A stretch of 64,000 bases of DNA. Source: JAXDBW01 sp034678405. GTDB lineage: Bacteria > Patescibacteriota > Patescibacteriia > UBA10025 > JAHIVO01. Made by a program: the position numbers and the translations under genes. The notes under the pieces are model-generated. The model ran no database searches. It saw only the letters and a program-made list of their open reading frames with translations, and was not told the origin of the DNA. This document shows positions 32,391 to 38,882 of this stretch, piece by piece (the stretch's first letter is position 1; each line of letters starts with the position of its first letter). Where the stretch lies: assembly GCA_034678405.1 (NCBI GenBank), contig JAXDBW010000042.1, positions 1 to 64,000 of the forward strand, in the 5' to 3' direction.

Positions 32391-32795
32391 ATGACAGGAG
32401 GTATGTCGGCGGCAGATGCCACAGACCGTGCTCAGCTGAGCATTGATTTTACGCTGCCCACCTTCAGTATCGACGACCACGGCGTCAGCCCATCCGTGAA
32501 TGATGGTGTCATCATCAATCACATCGAGCTGACGGAATTCGATGAACTCGCGATTCATGTCGCATCCCATCACATCACCGCATCCCCCGCCACTACGGTT
32601 TCGCTATCCGAGATACTCGATGGTACCGTCATTATCCGCGCCACGGATGACCGTGATGAGCTCATCCTCTGCAATGCGGATGATTACAGCGGTTCGAAAT
32701 TCCTCGCCATCCATCAGAGTACTCTGCAGACTATCGGCGCGCATTTCGGCGTCAATCCCGAGACTATTCTCTCCATCTGTCCCGCTCCGTCATAA
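32391..32795 (+). CDS. Acidic soluble protein of unknown function
   Basis: 134 residues, acidic, beta-rich in the first part (LSIDFTLPTFSID), with an ILDGTVIIRATDDRDELIL segment. No signal peptide or membrane helix. Start supported by GGGAGG 7 bp before the ATG; flanked by own promoter and terminator. Confidence 0.62.
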   Translation: MTGGMSAADATDRAQLSIDFTLPTFSIDDHGVSPSVNDGVIINHIELTEFDELAIHVASHHITASPATTVSLSEILDGTVIIRATDDRDELILCNADDYSGSKFLAIHQSTLQTIGAHFGVNPETILSICPAPS

Positions 32796-32830
32796 GCACG
32801 CCGTGCTACTCCCCTACGCACATAATCCAC

Positions 32831-32866
32831 GGCCCGTCTCAACCATATAGTATGAGCGGGCCTTTG
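32831..32866 (+). terminator. Terminator
   Basis: GGCCCG-CTCA / TGAG-CGGGCC with one bulged T; weak T tract (TTTGC). Confidence 0.6.
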
Positions 32867-32869
32867 CTA

Positions 32870-32898
32870 TTGACAAAGTACGATACTCATGATAGAAT
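32870..32898 (+). promoter_or_regulatory. Promoter of the 84-residue gene
   Basis: -35 TTGACA, 17-bp spacer, -10 TAGAAT; among the best matches to consensus in the window. Confidence 0.75.
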
Positions 32899-32936
32899 CG
32901 CACATTACTACTGTATATGAAACCAAGGAGGTATTC

Positions 32937-33191
32937 ATGAATCGGTACGCTCTCCTCGTAGTAATTCTCGCTCTTTCGATCTTGCTGCTGTTCGTAACCA
33001 CGGTCACCGGACCCTTTGGAAAAAACGCACTGGCCAACTGTATCAATCAGTTGTCCTATGTGGTCAATGATTTTGGTTACGTCGCAGAAAGTGTTGATGG
33101 CCGCAATGCAGTCATCAAAATCATCGCGCTCCTGGCCGCGATCACATCACTGCTCTGCATCATCGTATCAAAACCGCAGGGATCGCACTAA
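32937..33191 (+). CDS. Small two-helix membrane protein
   Basis: 84 residues with two hydrophobic segments (about 5-22, LLVVILALSILLLFVTTV, and about 60-76, IIALLAAITSLLCIIV) and a short loop between. Start supported by AAGGAGG 6 bp upstream. Could be a holin-like or sensor peptide by size, but nothing specific is seen. Own promoter and terminator. Confidence 0.65.
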   Translation: MNRYALLVVILALSILLLFVTTVTGPFGKNALANCINQLSYVVNDFGYVAESVDGRNAVIKIIALLAAITSLLCIIVSKPQGSH

Positions 33192-33193
33192 CC

Positions 33194-33232
33194 AGCAGGC
33201 ACTCATCGGACGAGCGCCTGCTTTGATTTTTA
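33194..33232 (+). terminator. Terminator
   Basis: AGCAGGC / GCCTGCT with inner CTC/GAG pairing, then TTTGATTTTT. Confidence 0.7.
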
Positions 33233-33233
33233 T

Positions 33234-33263
33234 TTGACGCGAGTAACTGAGATGGGGTAGGCT
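33234..33263 (+). promoter_or_regulatory. Promoter of candidate ncRNA 1
   Basis: -35 TTGACG, 18-bp spacer, -10 TAGGCT; the -10 is the same as that of the 68-residue gene. Confidence 0.5.
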
Positions 33264-33269
33264 GGATCT

Positions 33270-33364
33270 GAAATTCGGTCGTCTGACACTACGGCCGAGC
33301 TTCATGCTCTATCCCCCCGCGTATCCACTTCTGTCTGGTTGATGGGTACGCGGGGACTTTTTTT
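33270..33364 (+). ncRNA. Candidate small RNA 1 (about 95 nt)
   Basis: A promoter and a strong terminator enclose about 95 nt with no plausible reading frame or ribosome site. The RNA would hold an 8-bp hairpin (33275-33298, TCGGTCGT/ACGGCCGA, one G-U) and the terminator hairpin (33315-33355, CCCCGCGTA/TACGCGGGG) followed by ACTTTTTTT. No known RNA family is recognised. Confidence 0.5.
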
Positions 33365-33372
33365 AGCCCAAC

Positions 33373-33401
33373 TTGACAGCGACATAGAACTGCGCTACGC
33401 T
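33373..33401 (+). promoter_or_regulatory. Promoter of candidate ncRNA 2
   Basis: -35 TTGACA, 17-bp spacer, -10 TACGCT, 8 bp after the previous terminator. Confidence 0.5.
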
Positions 33402-33407
33402 AGTTTC

Positions 33408-33535
33408 TCACATATAGATCATTCTTTCGGATTTACATAAAAGCCCCCCTCTGAGCCTTTTCAGGCTCAGCCCTGCGTGTAGTGGGACCGTGCAGACAGC
33501 ATTTCCGGATGCTCGAGCGGTCCCACTCTTTTTTA
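33408..33535 (+). ncRNA. Candidate small RNA 2 (about 128 nt)
   Basis: Again promoter plus terminator with no open frame preceded by a ribosome site. Hairpins: CTGAGCCT-TTTC-AGGCTCAG (33451-33470) and a long terminator stem AGTGGGACCG/CGGTCCCACT (33481-33527) that contains an inner AGCAT/ATGCT pair, then CTTTTTT. A C-rich single-stranded stretch (AAGCCCCCCTC) lies before the first hairpin and could pair with G-rich ribosome sites. Confidence 0.5.
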
Positions 33536-33539
33536 TATA

Positions 33540-33568
33540 TTGACGAAGAAACGGCGTCGTGCTACTAT
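33540..33568 (+). promoter_or_regulatory. Promoter of the secreted protein/lipoprotein pair
   Basis: -35 TTGACG, 17-bp spacer, -10 TACTAT; leader of about 90 nt. Confidence 0.65.
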
Positions 33569-33665
33569 CGGTAGTTCCGATGTATATATGCATCGGGTTT
33601 TCAACACACGCAAAAGCGAACATTTGACATAACCAACAAACCCAAACCAATACGGAGGTACATTC

Positions 33666-34679
33666 GTGAAACGATTCAGTATTATGGTGTTATTGCTCGT
33701 ACCACTGGTGCTCTCGCAGCGCCTCTCCGCCGCCCCCGATTCGATCAAGGTCACCTTTGACCGTAATGAAGGTATGGCGGCCTGGGACCGGATCGTCCGC
33801 ATCCAGGGAGATGCCATCGCAGCTATGGTCGGCAGTCAACTGGCGGACTCAACCAGTATCATTACCGTCATATCAAATGCTGACGGCGTCCAATACCGGA
33901 CGAATCATCAGAAACAGAATACGGTCATGACTGAGGAACGGGCCGTCACCGCGACCACCCTGCTCGAGTACTACTGTGCCGATCTCAGCCGAGTTCGCGT
34001 CGTGCCGCTCATGAATCAGGCGGACACCGGATCAGAATATCGGTACATCATTTTCAAGTATGCGAGTCACCGGCCGGGCACGTCAGCGATAGAACCGTTT
34101 GGGGGCTCGCGAGAAGCAGTTCGTGAACATGAACGACGGTCAGACATAGCGCCGATCCGTCCCACGCCTCCCGTGTCGACTCCCCCGGCCAAATCAACTC
34201 CTGATACGTGCTGCACGTATACCGCATTGTGGCTGGGCACTGGACTCAACTACAGCCCCTTGGAAAAAGTGCTGCCGCACATCCAGGCTGAATGGGGTAC
34301 AGAGCGACTGCGGTTGATAGCGGCGGTCAGCTATTCAGTCTACCAGGAGGATAAAAACTTCGCTGGAGACGAGCTACAGGTAAGCTATCGCTCAGTAGCC
34401 GGCGGTATTGCCTGGCAGGCAGTACCACACAGCCAGTTTGACCTGGTGGCGCTCTGGCAACGAAACGAGGAGTATGCCGTCGACTACGGCCGCTACGCCC
34501 GCAAGCTGGAAGGGCCGGCCATCGGTATACGACTACAACTGACCGACTATCTGGAGATGACCGGTCTGTGGACCCCCAGCGAGGAACAGGTACGCGGCCG
34601 CGACGAAGTCGTCTGGGATACCGGTAAGATGTACCTCGGCCTGTCCGCGTTCATTCGTTTGACAGGAGGTGACCGATGA
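33666..34679 (+). CDS. Secreted protein with a beta-strand-rich C-terminal half
   Basis: 337 residues, GTG start with GGAGG 8 bp upstream. Signal peptide MKRFSIMVLLLVPLVLSQRLSAA. Residues about 50-130 resemble an OmpA-like or similar alpha/beta domain (VMTEERAVTATTLLEYYCADLSRVRVVPL); a Pro-rich linker (about 160-180) follows; residues 185-335 alternate polar and hydrophobic residues as in a beta-barrel or repeat-strand protein (LWLGTGLNYSP, LRLIAAVSYSVYQ, AGGIAWQAV, YLGLSAFIRL). No family is firmly recognised. The stop overlaps the next start by 4 bp. Confidence 0.65.
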   Translation: MKRFSIMVLLLVPLVLSQRLSAAPDSIKVTFDRNEGMAAWDRIVRIQGDAIAAMVGSQLADSTSIITVISNADGVQYRTNHQKQNTVMTEERAVTATTLLEYYCADLSRVRVVPLMNQADTGSEYRYIIFKYASHRPGTSAIEPFGGSREAVREHERRSDIAPIRPTPPVSTPPAKSTPDTCCTYTALWLGTGLNYSPLEKVLPHIQAEWGTERLRLIAAVSYSVYQEDKNFAGDELQVSYRSVAGGIAWQAVPHSQFDLVALWQRNEEYAVDYGRYARKLEGPAIGIRLQLTDYLEMTGLWTPSEEQVRGRDEVVWDTGKMYLGLSAFIRLTGGDR

Positions 34680-35242
34680 AACGTGTAGCATTCCTCTGCT
34701 GCCTGGCTGTCCTGGGCATGCTCATCAGCTGCGCTGAGAAGTTGCCGACGCCGACATCGCCCGATGTCGACACCCTCTATGTCGACGATACGACTACAAT
34801 CTACGACTCGACCACGACGGCCGATACGCTGATTGACACGATCTATATCGATGACACGCTCGTCATCTATGATACGACGATTATCGTGGACACCGTCGGG
34901 ACTGACACCGTGACGGTCGTGGACACGATCTACATCGACTCTACTACCACCGAGCCGTACTGCGGTACGCTCGATAGTAAATCGAAGCAGATCAAGTGGT
35001 TTGTCCCGCTCGAGCCGGGCCTGTATACCTTCCGTTTCTTCGGCTCGACTGACCGAGACAAACCCGAACAGCAGCTGACGGTCACGATCGGTAACACTCC
35101 CTGCGAATGGCCGATCGCCAGCCAACCGGAGCTGACGCTCACCTTCACTGCTACATCTAGCCGCTGGGTCGTCATCACGGCTAATCCGCCGCCCGCCCGT
35201 GGGCACGCGATTCAGATCTGTCTCGAGATCCAGAAAACATAA
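34676..35242 (+). CDS. Lipoprotein with Asp/Thr-rich repeats
   Basis: 188 residues. Signal peptide with lipobox LISC at about residue 19. Residues 30-92 hold about three imperfect copies of a 20-residue unit of the form DTxYxDDTxxIYDTT; the rest is a beta-rich domain. The repeats are acidic and could bind calcium or act as a stalk. AGGAGGTGACCG precedes the ATG, which overlaps the stop of the previous gene (ATGA), so the two are coupled. Terminator follows. Confidence 0.72.
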   Translation: MKRVAFLCCLAVLGMLISCAEKLPTPTSPDVDTLYVDDTTTIYDSTTTADTLIDTIYIDDTLVIYDTTIIVDTVGTDTVTVVDTIYIDSTTTEPYCGTLDSKSKQIKWFVPLEPGLYTFRFFGSTDRDKPEQQLTVTIGNTPCEWPIASQPELTLTFTATSSRWVVITANPPPARGHAIQICLEIQKT

Positions 35243-35266
35243 CATTGCTCATACACACCCATTACC

Positions 35267-35297
35267 CAGGGGAGGCACCGCCTTCCCTGTTTTTTTA
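35267..35297 (+). terminator. Rho-independent terminator
   Basis: CAGGGGAGGC / GCCTTCCCTG (one G-U) with a 3-nt loop, then a run of eight T. Confidence 0.9.
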
Positions 35298-35306
35298 TTA
35301 ACCCTC

Positions 35307-35336
35307 TTGACATAAGCGACTCAAATAGCGCAGGAT
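35307..35336 (+). promoter_or_regulatory. Weak promoter of the 46-residue membrane peptide
   Basis: -35 TTGACA, 18-bp spacer, poor -10 CAGGAT. Confidence 0.35.
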
Positions 35337-35376
35337 GGAGAAAAGCGCTCATCAAATGCAGCACGTGGAGGCAAGG

Positions 35377-35517
35377 ATGCCTGATATACTCAAGGTTCTG
35401 ATCGCGTTTGTGATCGTGGCAGTGGTTGCGGTAGCCGGATGCGGCGGATTCTTCACCTATATTATCTACTCCGGCAATCGTAAAAATAGCCGTGAAGCAA
35501 ATAAATCCGAACTATAG
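35377..35517 (+). CDS. 46-residue membrane peptide
   Basis: MPDILKVLIAFVIVAVVAVAG then a CGG/FF turn and a charged tail. One membrane helix. The ATG has GGAGG 5 bp upstream; an upstream in-frame ATG (14 codons earlier) has none. A hairpin (GTCCTCG/CGAGGAC) and a terminator follow. Confidence 0.55.
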   Translation: MPDILKVLIAFVIVAVVAVAGCGGFFTYIIYSGNRKNSREANKSEL

Positions 35518-35568
35518 GTTCGACCGCCCGGTCCTCGGATATAATCGAGGACGTAGTACCATCGAAAC

Positions 35569-35606
35569 AGCCGCTGTGGGTTCTACTCCCAGAGCGGCTT
35601 TTTTTA
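35569..35606 (+). terminator. Rho-independent terminator
   Basis: AGCCGCT-TGGG / CCCA-AGCGGCT, then TTTTTTT. Confidence 0.88.
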
Positions 35607-35613
35607 TATAAGA

Positions 35614-35652
35614 TGAAAAAACTCGGCCTACTGATATACATCAATAGGCCGA
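35614..35652 (-). terminator. Terminator of the 107-residue gene
   Basis: Minus strand: TCGGCCTA / TAGGCCGA hairpin then GTTTTTTC. It faces the plus-strand terminator just next to it. Confidence 0.8.
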
Positions 35653-35678
35653 TACTCAGATTTCCACAGCTGGCCCGA

Positions 35679-36002
35679 TCAGGCCGGCGGCTGCCAGGTG
35701 AGCTTGGCCAGGCGAGCCGCCTGGACGAGCTGCTGATACGGGGTAAGCAGTCCGTACCAGCTTCCCTGGGTCTTCTTCAACGACGTGCGTGCGTCATCGA
35801 TCTGTTTCCAGATACTGACGATCAGGTCGGTCGTCACCGTCTGGCCGTTGCTGGTCAGAGCCTGCAGCATCTTCACCGCGATGTCGTGCTGCTCCCGCTC
35901 CTGAAGCACGAGATTCTCCTTGGCGAACCGCACGCTGAGGAATTCCTTAATCGGGATGAGTGCATGGATGGCCTCACCCAGCGTCAGTTTCATTTTCGGC
36001 AT
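35679..36002 (-). CDS. Small helical protein, paralogue of the gene at 38298
   Basis: 107 residues, no membrane segment, strongly helical. Pattern: MPKMKLTLGEAIHALIPIK, then a stretch with EQ.DIAVKML and a C-terminal LVQAARLAKLTW ending in a Pro. The same pattern is in the product of 38298-38633 (shared EQxxIAVxxxxL, DxxxxL, VxxAKxxW). Preceded by AAGGAC, own promoter and terminator. Function unknown. Confidence 0.65.
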   Translation of the reverse strand: MPKMKLTLGEAIHALIPIKEFLSVRFAKENLVLQEREQHDIAVKMLQALTSNGQTVTTDLIVSIWKQIDDARTSLKKTQGSWYGLLTPYQQLVQAARLAKLTWQPPA

Positions 36003-36066
36003 GGTCTGTGTCCTTTCTGCCGTATAGGGGTTTGGTGATAGTAAGGGCTATGTTATATGACAGGCC

Positions 36067-36095
36067 AGTATATGCTAAAACCGACCAGCCGTCAA
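36067..36095 (-). promoter_or_regulatory. Promoter of the 107-residue gene
   Basis: Minus strand: -35 TTGACG, 17-bp spacer, -10 TATACT. Its paralogue has the same two hexamers and spacing. Confidence 0.7.
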
Positions 36096-36136
36096 GGACT
36101 TGGGTGGTATAGATGAAAAAATATACTGCTCTACTC

Positions 36137-36580
36137 CTATTTGCTAACCCCTTGCCAAAAGTCCCGGCTCTCTCCCGCATAATATACCAGAGCGGCGGCG
36201 AGCGACTGTGCGCTGACTCCTATCGATGAGTGCTGCGGCGGCAGATATACCATATGGCTCCCGCGCAGATAGCAGCCGGTCGAGCTCCACTGCATCGTAT
36301 TAACTGATAGCGTTTCATCAAATACCGGACAGTGCGCCTGCCTGATATGATCTATCTGCTCACACACGAGCACGTAGCCCGCTGGATCATTGCTTTTGAT
36401 TTTTTTCAATATCGAACGGATCTCATCATCACTCGTCCCAGCAATGCTCCCACTGATATCAATCACGCAACGATGCCCGATATCCACATACCCAGTCATC
36501 GCCCGCCAGCCAAGCCATGCTCCGCCGCAGACGAGAACAATAACAATCAACCATATGCCTCGAAATATTATTCGTTTCAT
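36137..36580 (-). CDS. Single-anchor protein, inactive-looking paralogue of the next metallopeptidase-like gene
   Basis: 147 residues, one N-terminal helix (about 8-25). It aligns with the 157-residue product of 36577-37050 over most of its length (shared C at 38/32, I..LK...DP..Y.VC....I), but at the place of the HExxH motif it has Ala-Leu-Val-Tyr-Tyr-Ala-Gly, so both His and the Glu are lost. Overlaps the upstream gene by 4 bp, so the pair is translationally coupled. Confidence 0.65.
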   Translation of the reverse strand: MKRIIFRGIWLIVIVLVCGGAWLGWRAMTGYVDIGHRCVIDISGSIAGTSDDEIRSILKKIKSNDPAGYVLVCEQIDHIRQAHCPVFDETLSVNTMQWSSTGCYLRGSHMVYLPPQHSSIGVSAQSLAAALVYYAGESRDFWQGVSK

Positions 36581-37050
36581 GGGGCCAATGGATTATAGTG
36601 ATCGGAAATCAAGTGCATACTCGCAAAACCACGCGCATAGCACTCCTGCTCATCATATGATCGCGACTCCTCAAACTGCGACACATGGCATGATTCATGC
36701 ACAATAATACTGCTCGTCCAGAGGACGTCTTTATTCGACGTTGATATGTCAATCCGCTTACCCGATTCACCGTTTGACGGCGGACGAAAACAGCCGCCCC
36801 ACACAGTGCCGCCACATGCGAAATTGGGATTGATGTAGTGCACCCGCTGGCACACAAATGCGTAGTTTTCCGGATCGCCATATTTTAGCAGGTGCAGCCC
36901 TTGCTTAACCGTCGCATTATTAAACTCGAGTATCGAGGGTGCGATGAAAATACGACACGACGCGCCGGAGTCTATATACACATACTGCCACCAGATAAAC
37001 CCTCCGATGACTACCAGGGCAATGCTGATGTTGCGTAGCTTATGACTCAT
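36577..37050 (-). CDS. Membrane-anchored HExxH metallopeptidase-like protein
   Basis: 157 residues: one N-terminal helix (about 8-25), then an extracellular domain with several Cys. HESCH at 118-122 fits HExxH, and DEQECYARGF 13 residues later can give the third zinc ligand (Glu). About 80% of the size of typical small gluzincins. The paralogous gene immediately downstream lacks these residues. Its start overlaps the end of the membrane-protein gene upstream by 11 bp. Confidence 0.65.
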   Translation of the reverse strand: MSHKLRNISIALVVIGGFIWWQYVYIDSGASCRIFIAPSILEFNNATVKQGLHLLKYGDPENYAFVCQRVHYINPNFACGGTVWGGCFRPPSNGESGKRIDISTSNKDVLWTSSIIVHESCHVSQFEESRSYDEQECYARGFASMHLISDHYNPLAP

Positions 37051-37504
37051 GAGATGTCAGTTGTTGACGAAGTTGGCTATACCCCTTCTCTGCAGCCCAC
37101 CGACTGTACTCCACGAGTGCTATCGTGCACAGCACCAGCGTATAGTACAGCGCCCCGTACACCAAATAGCTGACTGCGGCGAGTAGATACGCAAGTACCA
37201 TGAATTGATACCAGTACATCCAGGGGGTCAGTATACCTGCGCTTATGCGCAGATCTCGGCGCAGCCGCTGCGATTGCTGAAACTTGAATTCGCCGATCAT
37301 GGCCGGGATGATGAACGCGGCCATCATGATACCGACCGCGACGATGCTGGCGGTAGCACCAATATGACGCGAAATCCAATTGCCAATATGCTCACCCTGA
37401 CCCCATATCGCTGCCAACGCATAAATAGAAATCCTCCGCATATGTGCTGCATACACGGCGGTACTATGCATGTTATCAAGCTGAATAATAGTCTGATTCC
37501 CCAT
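37040..37504 (-). CDS. Small polytopic membrane protein
   Basis: 154 residues. Three hydrophobic segments are likely (about 52-70, 96-112, 114-130). The C-terminus is basic. No family. It overlaps the next gene by 11 bp and is preceded 17 bp upstream by the PsbP-like gene, so all four genes at 36137-38160 may form one transcript. Confidence 0.62.
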   Translation of the reverse strand: MGNQTIIQLDNMHSTAVYAAHMRRISIYALAAIWGQGEHIGNWISRHIGATASIVAVGIMMAAFIIPAMIGEFKFQQSQRLRRDLRISAGILTPWMYWYQFMVLAYLLAAVSYLVYGALYYTLVLCTIALVEYSRWAAEKGYSQLRQQLTSHES

Positions 37505-37521
37505 AAAAAGACAAGTCTCTT

Positions 37522-38160
37522 TTACCAGCGCGTATGGTCGGCGATATACTGCACCACCCGCGTCATTTCCTCAGTATGACCGCTGCCCGGACTAGTAGCG
37601 TTGATCATAAATACAGCGCCTTTCGTATCTGGGGGAGCCGCATAGATACGAGCCCGATAGGCGTCCGCGTACTCGGACTCCACATAAAATGTCTCAAACG
37701 TACCCTCCACGCCATCGACCGTATAGGGCTCTGACTGGAGGTCCGTTTTGGTGATATGCGCCGTACCTTGCTGATCTTCTCCCTGGAGCATGAGGTCGCC
37801 GGCTAGATATATCGTAACGGTGATACAGTCATCCCGTTTGAGCAGATCTAGGATCGAGGCCTCTGCGCAGGCTTCACTATTTGCGACCTGGAAACCGCGT
37901 GTCCCCGAAACTGAACTGTTGATATCCTGACGCATCACGTAGTCCTCGGGATAGGCGGTCCGGTAACCCACATCTTCGAGCCGGACTTCGTGCTCGTCCC
38001 GCAGGCCGACCGTCACCAGCGCATCATCAATGACAGAAGTGCTGGTATAGAGATAATACCCTCCCCCGCCGACGATAAGCAGGATAATAATAATCCAGCG
38101 CACGACGTGGTGCGAGGACGTGACTCCCGGATACTGATCGATATCGACGGGCTCGGTCAT
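37522..38160 (-). CDS. Single-anchor exported protein with PsbP-like domain
   Basis: 212 residues, N-terminal cytoplasmic tail (1-20), membrane helix (about 21-38), extracellular part with VGYRTAYPEDYVMRQDI near 65-80 that matches the PsbP-type start (aromatic-AYPxDW-like). The same kind of domain occurs in the gene cluster at 47298-51297. A TGGTATACTGT -10 is 42 bp upstream. Terminator beyond the downstream genes is not obvious. Confidence 0.65.
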   Translation of the reverse strand: MTEPVDIDQYPGVTSSHHVVRWIIIILLIVGGGGYYLYTSTSVIDDALVTVGLRDEHEVRLEDVGYRTAYPEDYVMRQDINSSVSGTRGFQVANSEACAEASILDLLKRDDCITVTIYLAGDLMLQGEDQQGTAHITKTDLQSEPYTVDGVEGTFETFYVESEYADAYRARIYAAPPDTKGAVFMINATSPGSGHTEEMTRVVQYIADHTRW

Positions 38161-38235
38161 ATTAGTTGCGTGTTATTTTTGGTATTAATAGTATCTATAT
38201 ACAGTATACCACACTGTCGCCCCGCAGCACCTCGG

Positions 38236-38274
38236 TAAAAAACCACCCGCCTCGCTGGAGGGAAAAGGCGGGTG
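38236..38274 (-). terminator. Terminator of the gene at 38298
   Basis: Minus strand: CACCCGCC / GGCGGGTG, then GTTTTTTA. Confidence 0.85.
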
Positions 38275-38297
38275 TGGATTATGGCTGACGGGTGGCG

Positions 38298-38633
38298 CTA
38301 CGGCCGCCGGTCAGACAAATCAGGTGACCAAATCGCCTTCGCGACGGTCACAGCGAACTTCAGCCGTTTGAAGGTCGGGAATGCCTTGATCCATTCCTCG
38401 TCCATCTGCTGCAGCTGCTCGTCTGCCTGTTCGACCGCTTCGAGCACCTGGCTGATCACCTCGGGCGTCGGTTTCTCGCCGAGATTGACCGTCAGGTTGA
38501 AAAGCCTGACCGCGATATATGTCTGCTGCTCCTCGCTGAGCCCATACCGCTCGGCCCACCGCTCCTGCACCTGGGTGCGAACTGCCAGCATATGCTGGAA
38601 TCCTGTACTAATATCAAACCGTACTTTCAGCAT
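38298..38633 (-). CDS. Small helical protein, paralogue of the gene at 35679
   Basis: 111 residues: MLKVRFDISTGFQHMLAVRT, SEEQQTYIAVRLFNL, ending KFAVTVAKAIWSPDLSDRRP. Start supported by AAGGAGAC 6 bp before the ATG; the frame is open 32 codons further up but without a ribosome site. Same promoter type and terminator layout as the paralogue, so the two probably belong to one regulon. Function unknown. Confidence 0.66.
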   Translation of the reverse strand: MLKVRFDISTGFQHMLAVRTQVQERWAERYGLSEEQQTYIAVRLFNLTVNLGEKPTPEVISQVLEAVEQADEQLQQMDEEWIKAFPTFKRLKFAVTVAKAIWSPDLSDRRP

Positions 38634-38710
38634 AAAAAGTCTCCTTTCAGACCTTTTCGGGGTTGAAGTGTTTTCAACGTTCTCTATTGTATTGTTTCCT
38701 CCAGCAGTAG

Positions 38711-38739
38711 AGTATAAAGTACAAATCATACTCCGTCAA
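38711..38739 (-). promoter_or_regulatory. Promoter of the 111-residue gene
   Basis: Minus strand: -35 TTGACG, 17-bp spacer, -10 TATACT. It lies next to a TTGTCATCCTGAAGGA repeat end. Confidence 0.7.
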
Positions 38740-38882
38740 CCCCCAGCACCTCCTGACCACCCTCTTGTCATCCTGAAGGAATGTAATGACTGAAGGATAT
38801 AACTATATCCTTCAAAAGTATCAGTAAAATATGCTAGACTTATGAGAGGAGGGCTTGGTATTGAGATTAATGAATATAATCC

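Noticed and set aside
33234..33535. 6S RNA or tmRNA
   Set aside because: The length and fold do not match: there is no long bulged stem as in 6S and no tRNA-like end or tag frame as in tmRNA.
33408..33650. An 80-residue minus-strand frame across candidate RNA 2
   Set aside because: It reads against the promoters and terminators found here, with no ribosome site or coding-like composition.
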